From assembly GCF_030053895.1 (NCBI RefSeq), contig NZ_CP125781.1, positions 3,038,001 to 3,102,000 of the forward strand: a stretch of DNA of 64,000 nucleotides. Direction: 5' to 3'. Source of the stretch: Trabulsiella odontotermitis. Its GTDB lineage: Bacteria > Pseudomonadota > Gammaproteobacteria > Enterobacterales > Enterobacteriaceae. The notes beneath the pieces are model-generated. The model had not been told where the DNA came from. It made no database searches and saw only the letters and a list, made by a program, of their open reading frames with translations. The position numbers and the translations under genes are program-made. How positions within the stretch are numbered: the stretch's first letter is position 1; every line of letters begins with the position of its first letter. This document shows, in pieces, positions 34,574 to 42,849 of the stretch.

Positions 34574-34705
34574 CATATCTCCCTTATCCGGATACAAAAT
34601 CCACGATAATTTAGCAGAATGTTAACAAACTCAAATACACAAGACTACCAAAACCCTGAGACTACCGTAGTTTGTTTTTCCCCCATCATCATAGAGAGAA
34701 ATCCA

Positions 34706-35896
34706 TTAAGGTTTGAAGTCCAGCGGCGCATTCTTGAATACTTCATATACAGCCTGTGATGGCGGTTTTGGATACTTCGCCTGACGGGCTGCGGAGAGCG
34801 CAGCGCTACAAAGCGCAGGATCGCCACCTTCAGACTGGATATCCAGAAGCATGCCATCTGGCGCCAGTTTGATACGTAATGTACATGTCTTACCGGCGTA
34901 AGAGGAAGCATCATAAAAACGGCTTTCGATCGCTGCTTTTATCTGCCCGGCGTAGTTACTGATATCCGCCCCTGATGCACCGTTATTTTTATTGTTACCG
35001 CTTCCGGCTGGTGAAGCATTGTTCCCTTTCGCTCCTCCGCCAGTTTTCGGCGCATTCTTACCTGAACTCAGGTCACCGAAAAGATCGTCAACATTGGCTT
35101 CCGATGCTTTTGCTGCCGCGGCAGCTTTTTTCGCCGCGGCCGCTTTGGCGGCTTTGTCAGCGGCGGCCTTCTCTGCTGCTGCTTTTTTCTCAGCGGCAGC
35201 GGCTTTGGCTGCAGCCGCTTTTTCGGCGGCAGCTTTCTCAGCGGCAGCCTGCTTAGCCTCAGCGGCGGCTTTCTTCTCCGCGTCCTGCTGCGCTTTTTTC
35301 GCGGCTTCTGCTTCTGCTTTTTTCTTCGCATCGGCAGCGGCTTTTGCTGCTTCGGCTTCCGCTTTCTTCTTGGCGTCAGCGGCGGCTTTTGCCGCATCTG
35401 CTTCGGCTTTCTTCTGTGCGTCGGCAGCAGCTTTCTTCGCCGCATCAGCCGCCGCTTTGGCGTCAGCTTCCGCTTTGGCTTTAGCATCTGCAGCCGCTTT
35501 CGCCGCCGCTTCTTCAGCCTGCTTTTGCTTCTCCTGCGCGCTCTTCGCCGCTTCCTGTGCTTCTAAACGTTCTTTTTCCAGTTGCTTCAGACGTTCCTGC
35601 TCAGCGGCCTGCTTCTCACGCAGCTCTTCCGCCTGCTGCTGCGCCTGTTTATCTCGCTGCTCCTGAGCACGTCTGGCGCTGGCCTGTTGCTGCTGCTGCC
35701 GGTCGTAGTTCTGAACGACCGCACCGGGATCAACCATCACGGCGTCAATGGCTGAACCACCGCCGCCGCCAGCAGAAGCATCTATATGCTCATCGAACGA
35801 ACTCCAGATCAGCAGTGCGATCAATATGATATGCAGCACTACTGAAATGATGATCGCGCGTTTAAGCTTGTCGTTTTGTTCGATTGCCTTCGACAC
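34706..35896 (-). CDS. tolA: Tol-Pal system protein TolA
   Basis: TolA spans the periplasm and carries proton-motive-force energy from TolQR to TolB/Pal. Near the N-terminus is one membrane helix (AIIISVVLHIILIALLIWSS), then a long Ala/Lys/Glu/Asp-rich helix with repeated AAADAKKKAEAE units, then a C-terminal domain (SRFYDASSYAGKTCTLRIKL) with a Cys pair. The 396-residue form starts at GTG as in E. coli; a longer ATG start adds 11 unrelated residues. It is about 25 residues shorter than E. coli (421), with the difference in the repetitive helix. Confidence 0.95.
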   Translation of the reverse strand: MSKAIEQNDKLKRAIIISVVLHIILIALLIWSSFDEHIDASAGGGGGSAIDAVMVDPGAVVQNYDRQQQQQASARRAQEQRDKQAQQQAEELREKQAAEQERLKQLEKERLEAQEAAKSAQEKQKQAEEAAAKAAADAKAKAEADAKAAADAAKKAAADAQKKAEADAAKAAADAKKKAEAEAAKAAADAKKKAEAEAAKKAQQDAEKKAAAEAKQAAAEKAAAEKAAAAKAAAAEKKAAAEKAAADKAAKAAAAKKAAAAAKASEANVDDLFGDLSSGKNAPKTGGGAKGNNASPAGSGNNKNNGASGADISNYAGQIKAAIESRFYDASSYAGKTCTLRIKLAPDGMLLDIQSEGGDPALCSAALSAARQAKYPKPPSQAVYEVFKNAPLDFKP

Positions 35897-35932
35897 TCTC
35901 GGTTCCCAAAAACTTTGTACCTGTTTCACCGG

Positions 35933-36361
35933 TTAAATCGGTTGGGTCATTAAACCGACCGACTTCACACCGGCGCTATGTAACAGGTTCAGCGCTTTAA
36001 TAATTTCATCATATGGCACATCTTTTGCGCCACCGATTAAGAAGACCGTTTTCGGATTCGCCTCAAGACGACGCTGCGCTTCAGCAACAACCTGCTCCGG
36101 CGGCAATTGCGGCATCTTTTCCTGGCCAACGTTCACGCTGTACTGACCCACGCCAGAAACCTCAACGATAACCGGGGGATCGTCATTGGTGCTGACCGTT
36201 TGCGAATCCGTCGCATCAGGCAGATCCACTTCCACGCTCTGCGTGATGATTGGCGCAGTCGCCATGAAGATCAGCAGCAGCACCAACAACACATCCAGCA
36301 GCGGAACAATATTAATTTCGGACTTCAGTTCGCGACGTCCGCGTCCACGTGCTCTGGCCAT
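35933..36361 (-). CDS. tolR: Tol-Pal system protein TolR
   Basis: TolR is the ExbD-like part of the TolQR proton-driven motor. The 142-residue protein has one membrane helix containing the proton-path Asp in INIVPLLDVLLVLLLIFM (Asp23), and a periplasmic domain ending YDEIIKALNLLHSAGVKSVG. It lies 3 bp after tolQ and 36 bp before the tolA GTG. Confidence 0.98.
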   Translation of the reverse strand: MARARGRGRRELKSEINIVPLLDVLLVLLLIFMATAPIITQSVEVDLPDATDSQTVSTNDDPPVIVEVSGVGQYSVNVGQEKMPQLPPEQVVAEAQRRLEANPKTVFLIGGAKDVPYDEIIKALNLLHSAGVKSVGLMTQPI

Positions 36362-36364
36362 GGC

Positions 36365-37057
36365 TTACCCCTTGTTGCTCTCGCTGCTGGTAAACGCCTG
36401 ACGATGCAGAATCGCGGTGAACTCTTCCATAAAGTTGTCGTAGTTCAATTCCAGTTTGTTGACGCGCTGATTCAGGCGGTTATACGCCATGACCGCAGGA
36501 ATGGCGGCAAACAGACCGATTGCGGTAGCAATCAGCGCTTCTGCGATACCCGGCGCAACCATTTGCAGCGTGGCCTGTTTCACCGCGCCGAGCGCGATAA
36601 AGGCGTGCATGATCCCCCACACGGTACCAAACAGACCGATGTACGGGCTGATGGAGCCGACAGTGCCGAGGAACGGGATATGGGATTCCAGCGTTTCCAG
36701 TTCACGGTTCATGGAGATACGCATCGCACGCGACGCCCCTTCCACGATAGCCTCTGGCGCATGGCTGTTAGCACGATGCAGCCGGGCAAACTCTTTGAAA
36801 CCGCTGTAGAAAATTTGTTCGGAGCCGGTCAGGTTATCGCGACGCCCCTGACTTTCCTGATACAGGCGAGAAAGCTCAATACCAGACCAGAATTTGTCTT
36901 CAAACGCTTCGGCCTCACGCCCTGCCGCATTCAGAATGCGGGTACGCTGAATAATAATAGCCCACGAGGCGATTGAAAAACCAATCAAAATCAACATGAT
37001 AAGTTTAACCAGAAGGCTAGCCTTCAGGAACAAATCAAGGATGTTCATGTCAGTCAC
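36365..37057 (-). CDS. tolQ: Tol-Pal system protein TolQ
   Basis: TolQ is the MotA/ExbB-like proton channel subunit that drives TolA with TolR. The 230-residue protein equals E. coli in length and has three membrane helices. GSISPYIGLFGTVWGIMHAF (TM2) and ALIATAIGLFAAIPAVMAYN (TM3) are the conserved channel helices. It overlaps the ybgC 3' end by 4 bp. Confidence 0.98.
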   Translation of the reverse strand: MTDMNILDLFLKASLLVKLIMLILIGFSIASWAIIIQRTRILNAAGREAEAFEDKFWSGIELSRLYQESQGRRDNLTGSEQIFYSGFKEFARLHRANSHAPEAIVEGASRAMRISMNRELETLESHIPFLGTVGSISPYIGLFGTVWGIMHAFIALGAVKQATLQMVAPGIAEALIATAIGLFAAIPAVMAYNRLNQRVNKLELNYDNFMEEFTAILHRQAFTSSESNKG

Positions 37058-37458
37058 TGCTTAAACTCCGCGACAATAGACTTGGGAAGCGCACGAGGCT
37101 TCATTAAGAGAGGATCAACACAGACAATCAAAACTTCTGCCTGGTTAAGCAGTTGATTCTCCGCGTTGACGATCCGCTGCGTGAAAACCAGTGAGGTTCC
37201 GCGCATCGATGTTATTTCCGTTTGGACTTCGAGCATGTCGTCGAGTCGGGCGGGCGCAAAATACTCCAGCGTCATTTTGCGTACCACGAAAGCTACGCGC
37301 TCGGCCAACAGCACCTGCTGGCTAAAGTGATGGTGGCGCAGCATCTCGGTGCGTGCTCGCTCATAAAAAGCGACGTAGCTGGCATGGTAAACCATACCAC
37401 CGGCATCGGTGTCTTCGTAATAGACACGTACCGGCCATCGAAATAGCGTTGTATTCAC
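37054..37458 (-). CDS. ybgC: Acyl-CoA thioesterase YbgC
   Basis: YbgC is a hot-dog-fold thioesterase, first gene of the tol-pal cluster. The 134-residue product has the 4-hydroxybenzoyl-CoA thioesterase signature YYEDTDAGGMVYHASYVAFY with catalytic Asp18. E. coli YbgC acts on acyl-CoAs and associates with phospholipid synthesis proteins. The start giving MNTTLFRWPVRVYYEDTD has ACCGGGATGTAAAGTG upstream, only a weak ribosome-binding site. Confidence 0.96.
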   Translation of the reverse strand: MNTTLFRWPVRVYYEDTDAGGMVYHASYVAFYERARTEMLRHHHFSQQVLLAERVAFVVRKMTLEYFAPARLDDMLEVQTEITSMRGTSLVFTQRIVNAENQLLNQAEVLIVCVDPLLMKPRALPKSIVAEFKQ

Positions 37459-37558
37459 TTTACATCCCGGTAATGCAAAAAAGTTTAGAACATTTAAACT
37501 TCGCTACTATACGCGCGGCAAACGTGCTTTGGAATGGGTGTAAGTAAACGGAGAGTAA

Positions 37559-37590
37559 ATTTTTATGGGCCTGCGTCAGCCCATAAAAGA
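37559..37590 (-). terminator. Terminator of the cydABX-ybgE operon
   Basis: A 10-bp perfect stem TTTTATGGGC/GCCCATAAAA with 8-nt loop is followed on the minus strand by AATTTAC. It separates the cyd operon from the ybgC-tol promoter region. Confidence 0.8.
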
Positions 37591-37607
37591 TTGCGGAGGA
37601 TTCTTAA

Positions 37608-37901
37608 TCAGGCGAAGAAGAAAATCAGCCCGGCGAGCAAGAGCAGATCGGCGATCAGCGGGCAGAAAATGCCCTGCCAGTGAAGGGCTTTCGGACGGAA
37701 ACCGACGCCGTGGATAACCCCTGCACACACCGCCCACATCAGCAGTAAACCCTGCCAGATGGAAAGCGCGCTGGTTTTCGCTGCAAAGCGTGTCGGGTCC
37801 CAGAACATGCAGCCCGCCAGCACCAGCGCCATCAGTAAGGAAAGGGCCCTTAACGGGCCCTTGTCCATTACCGCATATAACATTGCGATAACACTTTTCA
37901 T
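37608..37901 (-). CDS. ybgE: Cyd operon protein YbgE
   Basis: A 97-residue membrane protein with about three hydrophobic segments, the same length as E. coli YbgE. Its role in the bd oxidase operon is not clear. Its ATG overlaps the cydX stop by one base (TAATG), and it ends next to the operon terminator. GVIHGVGFRPK in the middle is a conserved loop. Confidence 0.93.
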   Translation of the reverse strand: MKSVIAMLYAVMDKGPLRALSLLMALVLAGCMFWDPTRFAAKTSALSIWQGLLLMWAVCAGVIHGVGFRPKALHWQGIFCPLIADLLLLAGLIFFFA

Positions 37902-38005
37902 TAATGATCTTCTTGTCCGGATTCAACATGCTCCAGAGCCAACGCGGTGACCACCCCAAAGGCACAAGCCAGAAGCGTCCCCAGAATCCATGCAAAGTAC
38001 CACAT
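37901..38005 (-). CDS. cydX: Cytochrome bd-I oxidase small subunit CydX
   Basis: CydX is a single-helix subunit that stabilises haem b595/d in cytochrome bd-I. The 34-residue product starts MWYFAWILGTLLACAFGV and ends HVESGQEDH. E. coli CydX has 37 residues; the three-residue difference lies in the soluble tail. It starts 14 bp after cydB with AAGGAGC upstream. Confidence 0.95.
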   Translation of the reverse strand: MWYFAWILGTLLACAFGVVTALALEHVESGQEDH

Positions 38006-38019
38006 AATTTGCTCCTTAC

Positions 38020-39159
38020 TTAGTACAGAGAGTGGGTGTTGCTTTCGATATGTTCTTTGGTGATGCGACCAAACATCTTCCAGTAACACCAGATGGTGTA
38101 AGCCAGAACAATCGGAACGAAGATGATCGCAACGTAGGTCATCAGGTTCAGCGTGATATGGCTGGAGGTTGCATCCCACATGGTCAGACTGGCGTTCATC
38201 ATCGTGCTGGACGGCATCACGAACGGGAACATCGCCACACCGGCAGTCAGAATAATGCAGGCCAGCGTCAGCGACGAGAACAGGAACGCCCAGGCGCTTC
38301 TGTCCATCCGCGCAGTCAGAATGGTCAGCAGCGGCAATACCACACCCAGAGCCGGAATCAGCCACAGGACAGGCGCGCTGTTAAAGTTCACCATCCACGC
38401 ACCCGCTTCACGCGCCACTTCTTTCGTCAGCGGGTTAGAGGCTGCGGAATGGTCGATGACGGATTTAACCACATAGCCGTCAATACCGTAAACCACCCAG
38501 ACACCTGCCAGCGCGAAGCAGACTAACGTGACCAGCGCAGTGACCTGTGCGGTCGCTTTAGTACGCAGATGCAATTCGCCAACGGTGCGCATTTGCAGAT
38601 AGGTCGCGCCCTGCGTCAGGATCATTGCAACGCTGACAATCCCTGCCAGCAGGCCAAACGGGTTCAGCAACTGGAAGAAATTACCGGTGTAATAAAGGCG
38701 CAGATACTCGTCCACGTTGAACGGTACACCCTGCAACAGGTTGCCGAACGCCACGCCAATCACCAGCGGCGGCACGAAGCTGCCGAGGAAGATGCCCCAG
38801 TCCCACATGTTACGCCAGCGGTTGTCTTCAATCTTCGAGCGGTAGTCGAAACCGACCGGACGGAAGAACAAGGACGCCAGGACCAGGATCATCGCCACAT
38901 AGAAGCCAGAAAACGCTGCGGCATAGACCATCGGCCAGGCCGCAAACAACGCGCCACCGGCGGTGATCAGCCACACCTGGTTACCGTCCCAGTGCGGAGC
39001 GATTGAGTTGATCATGATTCGACGCTCGGTGTCATTACGACCGAGGATACGGGTGAGCATGCCCACCCCCATGTCGAAACCGTCCGTGACGGCAAAGCCA
39101 ATCAGCAGTACACCGACCAGCAGCCACCAGATAAAACGTAATACTTCATAATCGATCAT
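38020..39159 (-). CDS. cydB: Cytochrome bd-I ubiquinol oxidase subunit II
   Basis: CydB is the second large subunit of the high-affinity terminal oxidase, needed for haem d assembly. The 379-residue protein has about nine helices. Motifs include TDGFDMGVGML and NSIAPHWDGNQVWLITAGGALFAAWP, the conserved Q-oxidase stretch. The length equals E. coli. It lies 15 bp after cydA. Confidence 0.98.
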   Translation of the reverse strand: MIDYEVLRFIWWLLVGVLLIGFAVTDGFDMGVGMLTRILGRNDTERRIMINSIAPHWDGNQVWLITAGGALFAAWPMVYAAAFSGFYVAMILVLASLFFRPVGFDYRSKIEDNRWRNMWDWGIFLGSFVPPLVIGVAFGNLLQGVPFNVDEYLRLYYTGNFFQLLNPFGLLAGIVSVAMILTQGATYLQMRTVGELHLRTKATAQVTALVTLVCFALAGVWVVYGIDGYVVKSVIDHSAASNPLTKEVAREAGAWMVNFNSAPVLWLIPALGVVLPLLTILTARMDRSAWAFLFSSLTLACIILTAGVAMFPFVMPSSTMMNASLTMWDATSSHITLNLMTYVAIIFVPIVLAYTIWCYWKMFGRITKEHIESNTHSLY

Positions 39160-39174
39160 TTGATGACTCCTGTC

Positions 39175-40743
39175 TTAGCGTGCCGGCTGAGTCGTCGAAA
39201 GCGACTGCTCATAGTGATAGCGACCGGTTTTCAGGCTGCTTGGGCCAAGGCGCGCGAACTTAAACATCAGATAAAGTTCAGCCACCAGGAACAGGGTATA
39301 CAAGCCGCAGATCAGGATCATCGAGAAGAGAATATCGCCTGCGGTCAGCGACGAGTTCGCCACTGCCGTCGGCAACACTTCACCGATAGCCCACGGTTGA
39401 CGGCCATACTCGGCGACGAACCAGCCCGCTTCTACGGCAATCCACGGCAGCGGAATACCATAGAATGCGGCGCGAAGGACCCATTTCTTATCACCAATGC
39501 GGTTACGAATAACGGCCCAGAAGGACGCGGCAATGATGATCAGCAACAGGAAGCCACACGCCACCATGATACGGAAGGCGAAGTACAGCGGCGCCACGCG
39601 AGGAATGGAATCTTTCGTCGCCTGCTTGATTTGCGCATCCGTCGCATCCGCTACGTTCTCTGTATAGCGCTTGAGCAACAGGCCATAGCCCAAATCTTTT
39701 TTCACGCTGTTGAACTGATCGCGGACCGCCTGATCGGTGGAACCCGCGCGCAGCTCTTCCAGCAGTTTGTAAGCGGTCATCCCGTTACGGATACGGTTTT
39801 CATGCTGCACCATCAGGTCTTTCAGACCGACAACGGGTGTATCCACGGAACGGGTCGCGATGATCCCCAATGCATAAGGAATTTGAATCGCGAAACGGTT
39901 TTGCTGTGCGTCCTGATCGGGAATACCGAACAGTGTAAAGGCTGCTGGTGCAGGCTGTGTTTCCCATTCAGCTTCAATAGCGGCGAGTTTGGTTTTTTGT
40001 ACGTCGCCCATTTCGTAGCCGGATTCATCACCCAGCACAATAACGGACAGGACCGCCGCCATACCGAAGCTGGCTGCAATGGCAAAGGAACGCTTGGCGA
40101 AGGCGAAGTCACGACCTTTCAGCATATACCAGGCGCTGATACCGAGGATGAACATCGCCCCGGTGACATAACCTGATGCCACGGTGTGAACAAACTTCAC
40201 CTGAGCAACCGGGTTCAGCACCAGCTCAGAGAAGCTCACCATTTCCATACGCATGGTTTCGAAGTTGAAATCCGAGGCGATCGGGTTTTGCATCCAACCG
40301 TTCGCGACAAGGATCCACAACGCGGAGAGGTTAGAACCCAGCGCAACCAGCCAGGTTACCGCCATATGCTGGACTTTGCCCAGACGGTCCCAACCAAAGA
40401 AGAACAGACCTACAAAGGTGGATTCGAGGAAGAACGCCATCAGACCTTCAATGGCCAGCGGCGCACCGAAGATATCGCCCACGTAGTGAGAATAATAAGA
40501 CCAGTTCGTTCCGAACTGGAACTCCATGGTCAAACCGGTGGCAACACCCAGAGCGAAGTTGATCCCAAACAACTTGCCCCAGAACTTAGTCATATCTTTA
40601 TAAATCTGTTTGCCGGAAAGGACATACACGGTTTCCATGATGGCCAGCAGGAACGCCATACCGAGCGTCAGTGGCACAAACAGGAAGTGGTACATCGCGG
40701 TCAAGGCAAACTGTAAGCGCGACAGTTCGACTATATCTAACAT
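39175..40743 (-). CDS. cydA: Cytochrome bd-I ubiquinol oxidase subunit I
   Basis: CydA carries haems b558, b595 and d and oxidises ubiquinol. The 522-residue length is that of the long-Q-loop class. His19 in TAMYHFLF ligates haem b595, and VKFVHTVASGY contains the b558 ligand near residue 186. The Q-loop has KTKLAAIEAEWETQPAP, the quinol-contact Lys/Glu motif. It is first in cydABX-ybgE and preceded by a long regulatory leader. Confidence 0.98.
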   Translation of the reverse strand: MLDIVELSRLQFALTAMYHFLFVPLTLGMAFLLAIMETVYVLSGKQIYKDMTKFWGKLFGINFALGVATGLTMEFQFGTNWSYYSHYVGDIFGAPLAIEGLMAFFLESTFVGLFFFGWDRLGKVQHMAVTWLVALGSNLSALWILVANGWMQNPIASDFNFETMRMEMVSFSELVLNPVAQVKFVHTVASGYVTGAMFILGISAWYMLKGRDFAFAKRSFAIAASFGMAAVLSVIVLGDESGYEMGDVQKTKLAAIEAEWETQPAPAAFTLFGIPDQDAQQNRFAIQIPYALGIIATRSVDTPVVGLKDLMVQHENRIRNGMTAYKLLEELRAGSTDQAVRDQFNSVKKDLGYGLLLKRYTENVADATDAQIKQATKDSIPRVAPLYFAFRIMVACGFLLLIIIAASFWAVIRNRIGDKKWVLRAAFYGIPLPWIAVEAGWFVAEYGRQPWAIGEVLPTAVANSSLTAGDILFSMILICGLYTLFLVAELYLMFKFARLGPSSLKTGRYHYEQSLSTTQPAR

Positions 40744-41328
40744 CTTGACTCCTTGCTCATCGCATGAAGACTCCGAGAATGAACCCGTCTGAGCGGTTCA
40801 CACACATGCCCCAATACAATTAATTTGTATCCAACGTCGTTGCTGAGTTCCTGCAAGAGGAAACGACAATCATTAAAGGTTACAAACACGTTAATAAAAA
40901 AACCAATTTGATCCGTAATTATATTACGCCGCAAAACCCTCACAATAAACAGGTTTTTACAGTAAAAAATTTACGTTTTTCGACATTGATCAATTTATAG
41001 CTTGAACACCATATTTCCACCAGATTGATCTGCGACAATTTACCCATTTTCAGGAAATTTTCCAATCTTTAAACATTGATTTATATCAATTCGCATGGAT
41101 TTTGTTAATGGTGTTTAGCATCAGTAAATCACGTATGTTTATTGTTAAGAGTATGTAGCGGATAAGAGATTCGTCGTTACGGAGAGGCAAAGAATATATT
41201 TCAGAAAAGATTATTGTTTAATGTCGTGCCCCCTTGCTCTGCCCTGTTCAGAAAATAATTAATGTTAACGGATTCACATTATTTTTATCTTTATGAGTGT
41301 CCTGATTAACACCACGGCCTAATTATCA
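40744..41328 (-). promoter_or_regulatory. Long AT-rich regulatory region of cydA
   Basis: No supportable gene lies in this 585-bp AT-rich gap. It contains a perfect FNR-type palindrome (entered separately), a weaker one TTGAT-N4-GACAA at 41025-41038, and GTTAATG-type repeats around 41105 that resemble ArcA sites. In E. coli, cydA starts nearly 300 nt upstream of its ATG and is controlled by ArcA and FNR. The same arrangement is likely here, but exact start points cannot be read. Confidence 0.6.
41076..41089. promoter_or_regulatory. FNR binding site upstream of cydA
   Basis: TTGAT-TTAT-ATCAA is a perfect match to the FNR consensus TTGAT-N4-ATCAA, about 330 bp upstream of cydA, near where E. 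coli has its FNR repression sites. Confidence 0.8.
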
Positions 41329-41358
41329 CAAAAAAAAGAGCCACGCATGGCGTGGCTG
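41329..41358 (-). terminator. Terminator of the orphan adhesin gene
   Basis: On the minus strand AGCCACGC-CAT-GCGTGGCT is followed by TTTTTTTT, a strong terminator 20 bp past the adhesin stop. The gene is thus a single-gene unit insulated from cydA. Confidence 0.9.
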
Positions 41359-41378
41359 TGGTGAGCACGGGTGTGATT

Positions 41379-42575
41379 TCATACAAAATCCATCATGATG
41401 GTGGCGGTGCCGTGGTAAGCGCCGGGGGTCACCGCGCCACCGGACGGTAGCAGGTAAACATCGAGTGTGATGTTTTTGCTCATCGCATTGACGGTAGTGG
41501 TGTTGCCGAAAGTCCAGGTCAAGGAATTGCTCGAATTGAAGTAGAGATCCTTACCGGCGTTATCATTGGAACCATCCTTGTTTCTGTACTGCGGGTTAAC
41601 ACGTATCGCGACACCCACATGCTGTGAACCGGAAGTCTCGTTGTTGCCCAGCACCAGTCCGTTTTCCAGCACTGGCGTGTTGTTAGTTGCCGTGACCGTC
41701 GTTTTTACCTTATTGACTCCGTAACAATTATCCATGTTCAGCGTCAGTTGTTTTACCTGACGGGCGCTATTACGATCGCCAGTGCTACCAGTCACCTCTC
41801 CCGAAGCGACAGAGCCAAAATCAACCACACCGTTATCTGACAATGAGTACGCACAGGAAGCGGTAATGGCAACATTCATTGGCTCCGGGTAAAAATTATA
41901 TATTATTGACTGAGTCGCCGCAGAAGAGCCCGTTTCACTCGCATCGCTGACATTTATTGTAAATTGTGATGGCGTCGTTGACACGACGGTACCTGTCGGA
42001 ATGCCACGAAACTGATTATTCACTACGGGGATCATAACGCCGCCCTGAATGTAAACGTCTTTCCAGTCGTCCTTATGAACCACGCTGATCGGAGGATACG
42101 AATTATTTGTTCTTTCCGTCAGCATAAAAAAAAGCCCCTGAACTGAGCTGCGCACTAATAATCCACCTTTATCGTCATCAATTCCCTTACTCCCGAGATT
42201 ATAAAGGTTAACGACGGAATTCTCATTGATGGCAATTAGCGAGTTGCCCTTCTCGGGCAGATAACGCACCGTGATTTGAGACTGGGGTTGCCCTAAATTA
42301 CTGCACGTTTTCATAAATGACTTTGTGTCTGAAACACCCGAAAAGTTATTCCCATAGTCTGGGTTATCCAGCATCAGGTACTGACCGTCACCAAGCGCGC
42401 GCAACAACGATGAGTTTAGCGTAAATGAGTTTCTTATTGACGTATTTGCAGTATCCGCCGATTGGATATCCCGCACACAGTTTTGCGGCTCTGAATCATA
42501 GCTCACCATATAAGCCCAGCTTTGCCCGCTCCAGAACGATGCAAGCAGGAAAATCAACCAATATTTCCCTTTCAT
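41379..42575 (-). CDS. Orphan fimbrial-type two-domain adhesin
   Basis: A 398-residue secreted protein that I recognise only as fimbrial-like. The signal peptide MKGKYWLIFLLASFWSG ends at SWA (about 21). The N-terminal part (22-235) has one Cys pair (33, 91) and looks like a receptor-binding domain. The C-terminal part (236-398) is pilin-like: Cys241 and Cys284, VDFGSVASGEVTG, and a hydrophobic terminal strand YHGTATIMMDFV, suited to donor-strand exchange. The start with AGGAG five bases before the ATG is preferred; an ATG four codons upstream is possible. No chaperone, usher or major pilin lies nearby. Base composition is visibly more AT-rich than its neighbours, suggesting acquisition. The exact fimbrial family is unknown. 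Confidence 0.8.
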   Translation of the reverse strand: MKGKYWLIFLLASFWSGQSWAYMVSYDSEPQNCVRDIQSADTANTSIRNSFTLNSSLLRALGDGQYLMLDNPDYGNNFSGVSDTKSFMKTCSNLGQPQSQITVRYLPEKGNSLIAINENSVVNLYNLGSKGIDDDKGGLLVRSSVQGLFFMLTERTNNSYPPISVVHKDDWKDVYIQGGVMIPVVNNQFRGIPTGTVVSTTPSQFTINVSDASETGSSAATQSIIYNFYPEPMNVAITASCAYSLSDNGVVDFGSVASGEVTGSTGDRNSARQVKQLTLNMDNCYGVNKVKTTVTATNNTPVLENGLVLGNNETSGSQHVGVAIRVNPQYRNKDGSNDNAGKDLYFNSSNSLTWTFGNTTTVNAMSKNITLDVYLLPSGGAVTPGAYHGTATIMMDFV

Positions 42576-42767
42576 ATAACTCCTCATAAAATTATCACTC
42601 AGAATTAATATTGTATTTGTATAGTCGGGACTAATGTTAATTCCCGGAAGAATAATACTCTGCTGCGCGGCGTGATAACTTATGATTTCTGAATTTACAA
42701 TTAAGTTGTACTAATAGGCGATGGTTTGCCTGAATTTATGCTGTCCACGGGTATGAGTATCGAGATA
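42576..42767. other. Intergenic region upstream of the adhesin
   Basis: AT-rich sequence between the adhesin start and the suc operon terminator. It must hold the adhesin promoter, but I see no clear -35/-10 pair, phase-switch inverted repeats or conserved regulatory site. Confidence 0.5.
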
Positions 42768-42849
42768 TAAAAAAGGCCGCTTCTCAGCGGCCAACCATGT
42801 CGAAATCGGACATTAAAGCTCCCCTGCGCCGGGGAGCAGAGAGGATTAA
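42768..42849 (-). ncRNA. sdhX: SdhX (RybD) sRNA from the sucD 3'-UTR, with operon terminator
   Basis: The sequence just after the sucD stop has two hairpins: GCTCCCCGGCGCAGGGGAGC, then GGCCGCTGAGAAGCGGCC followed by T6. It matches my recollection of the E. coli sdh-suc 3'-UTR, from which RNase E releases the Hfq-dependent sRNA SdhX that represses ackA and other targets. The U-tailed terminal hairpin and the single-stranded ATTTCGACATGG before it are typical of such sRNAs. The 5' ends cannot be fixed from sequence. The terminal stem (42775-42792) is also the operon terminator. Confidence 0.7.

Noticed and set aside
34992..35666. Ala/Ser/Phe-rich 224-codon frame opposite tolA
   Set aside because: It is the complement of the Ala/Lys-rich tolA repeats. 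Low complexity explains the open frame.
35897..35929. The longer ATG start of tolA adding 11 residues
   Set aside because: The added residues have no counterpart in E. coli TolA as I recall it, where the GTG start aligns exactly.
41160..41328. A hidden short gene in the cydA upstream gap
   Set aside because: Only frames of under about 20 codons with no good ribosome-binding site were found; regulatory DNA is the simpler reading.
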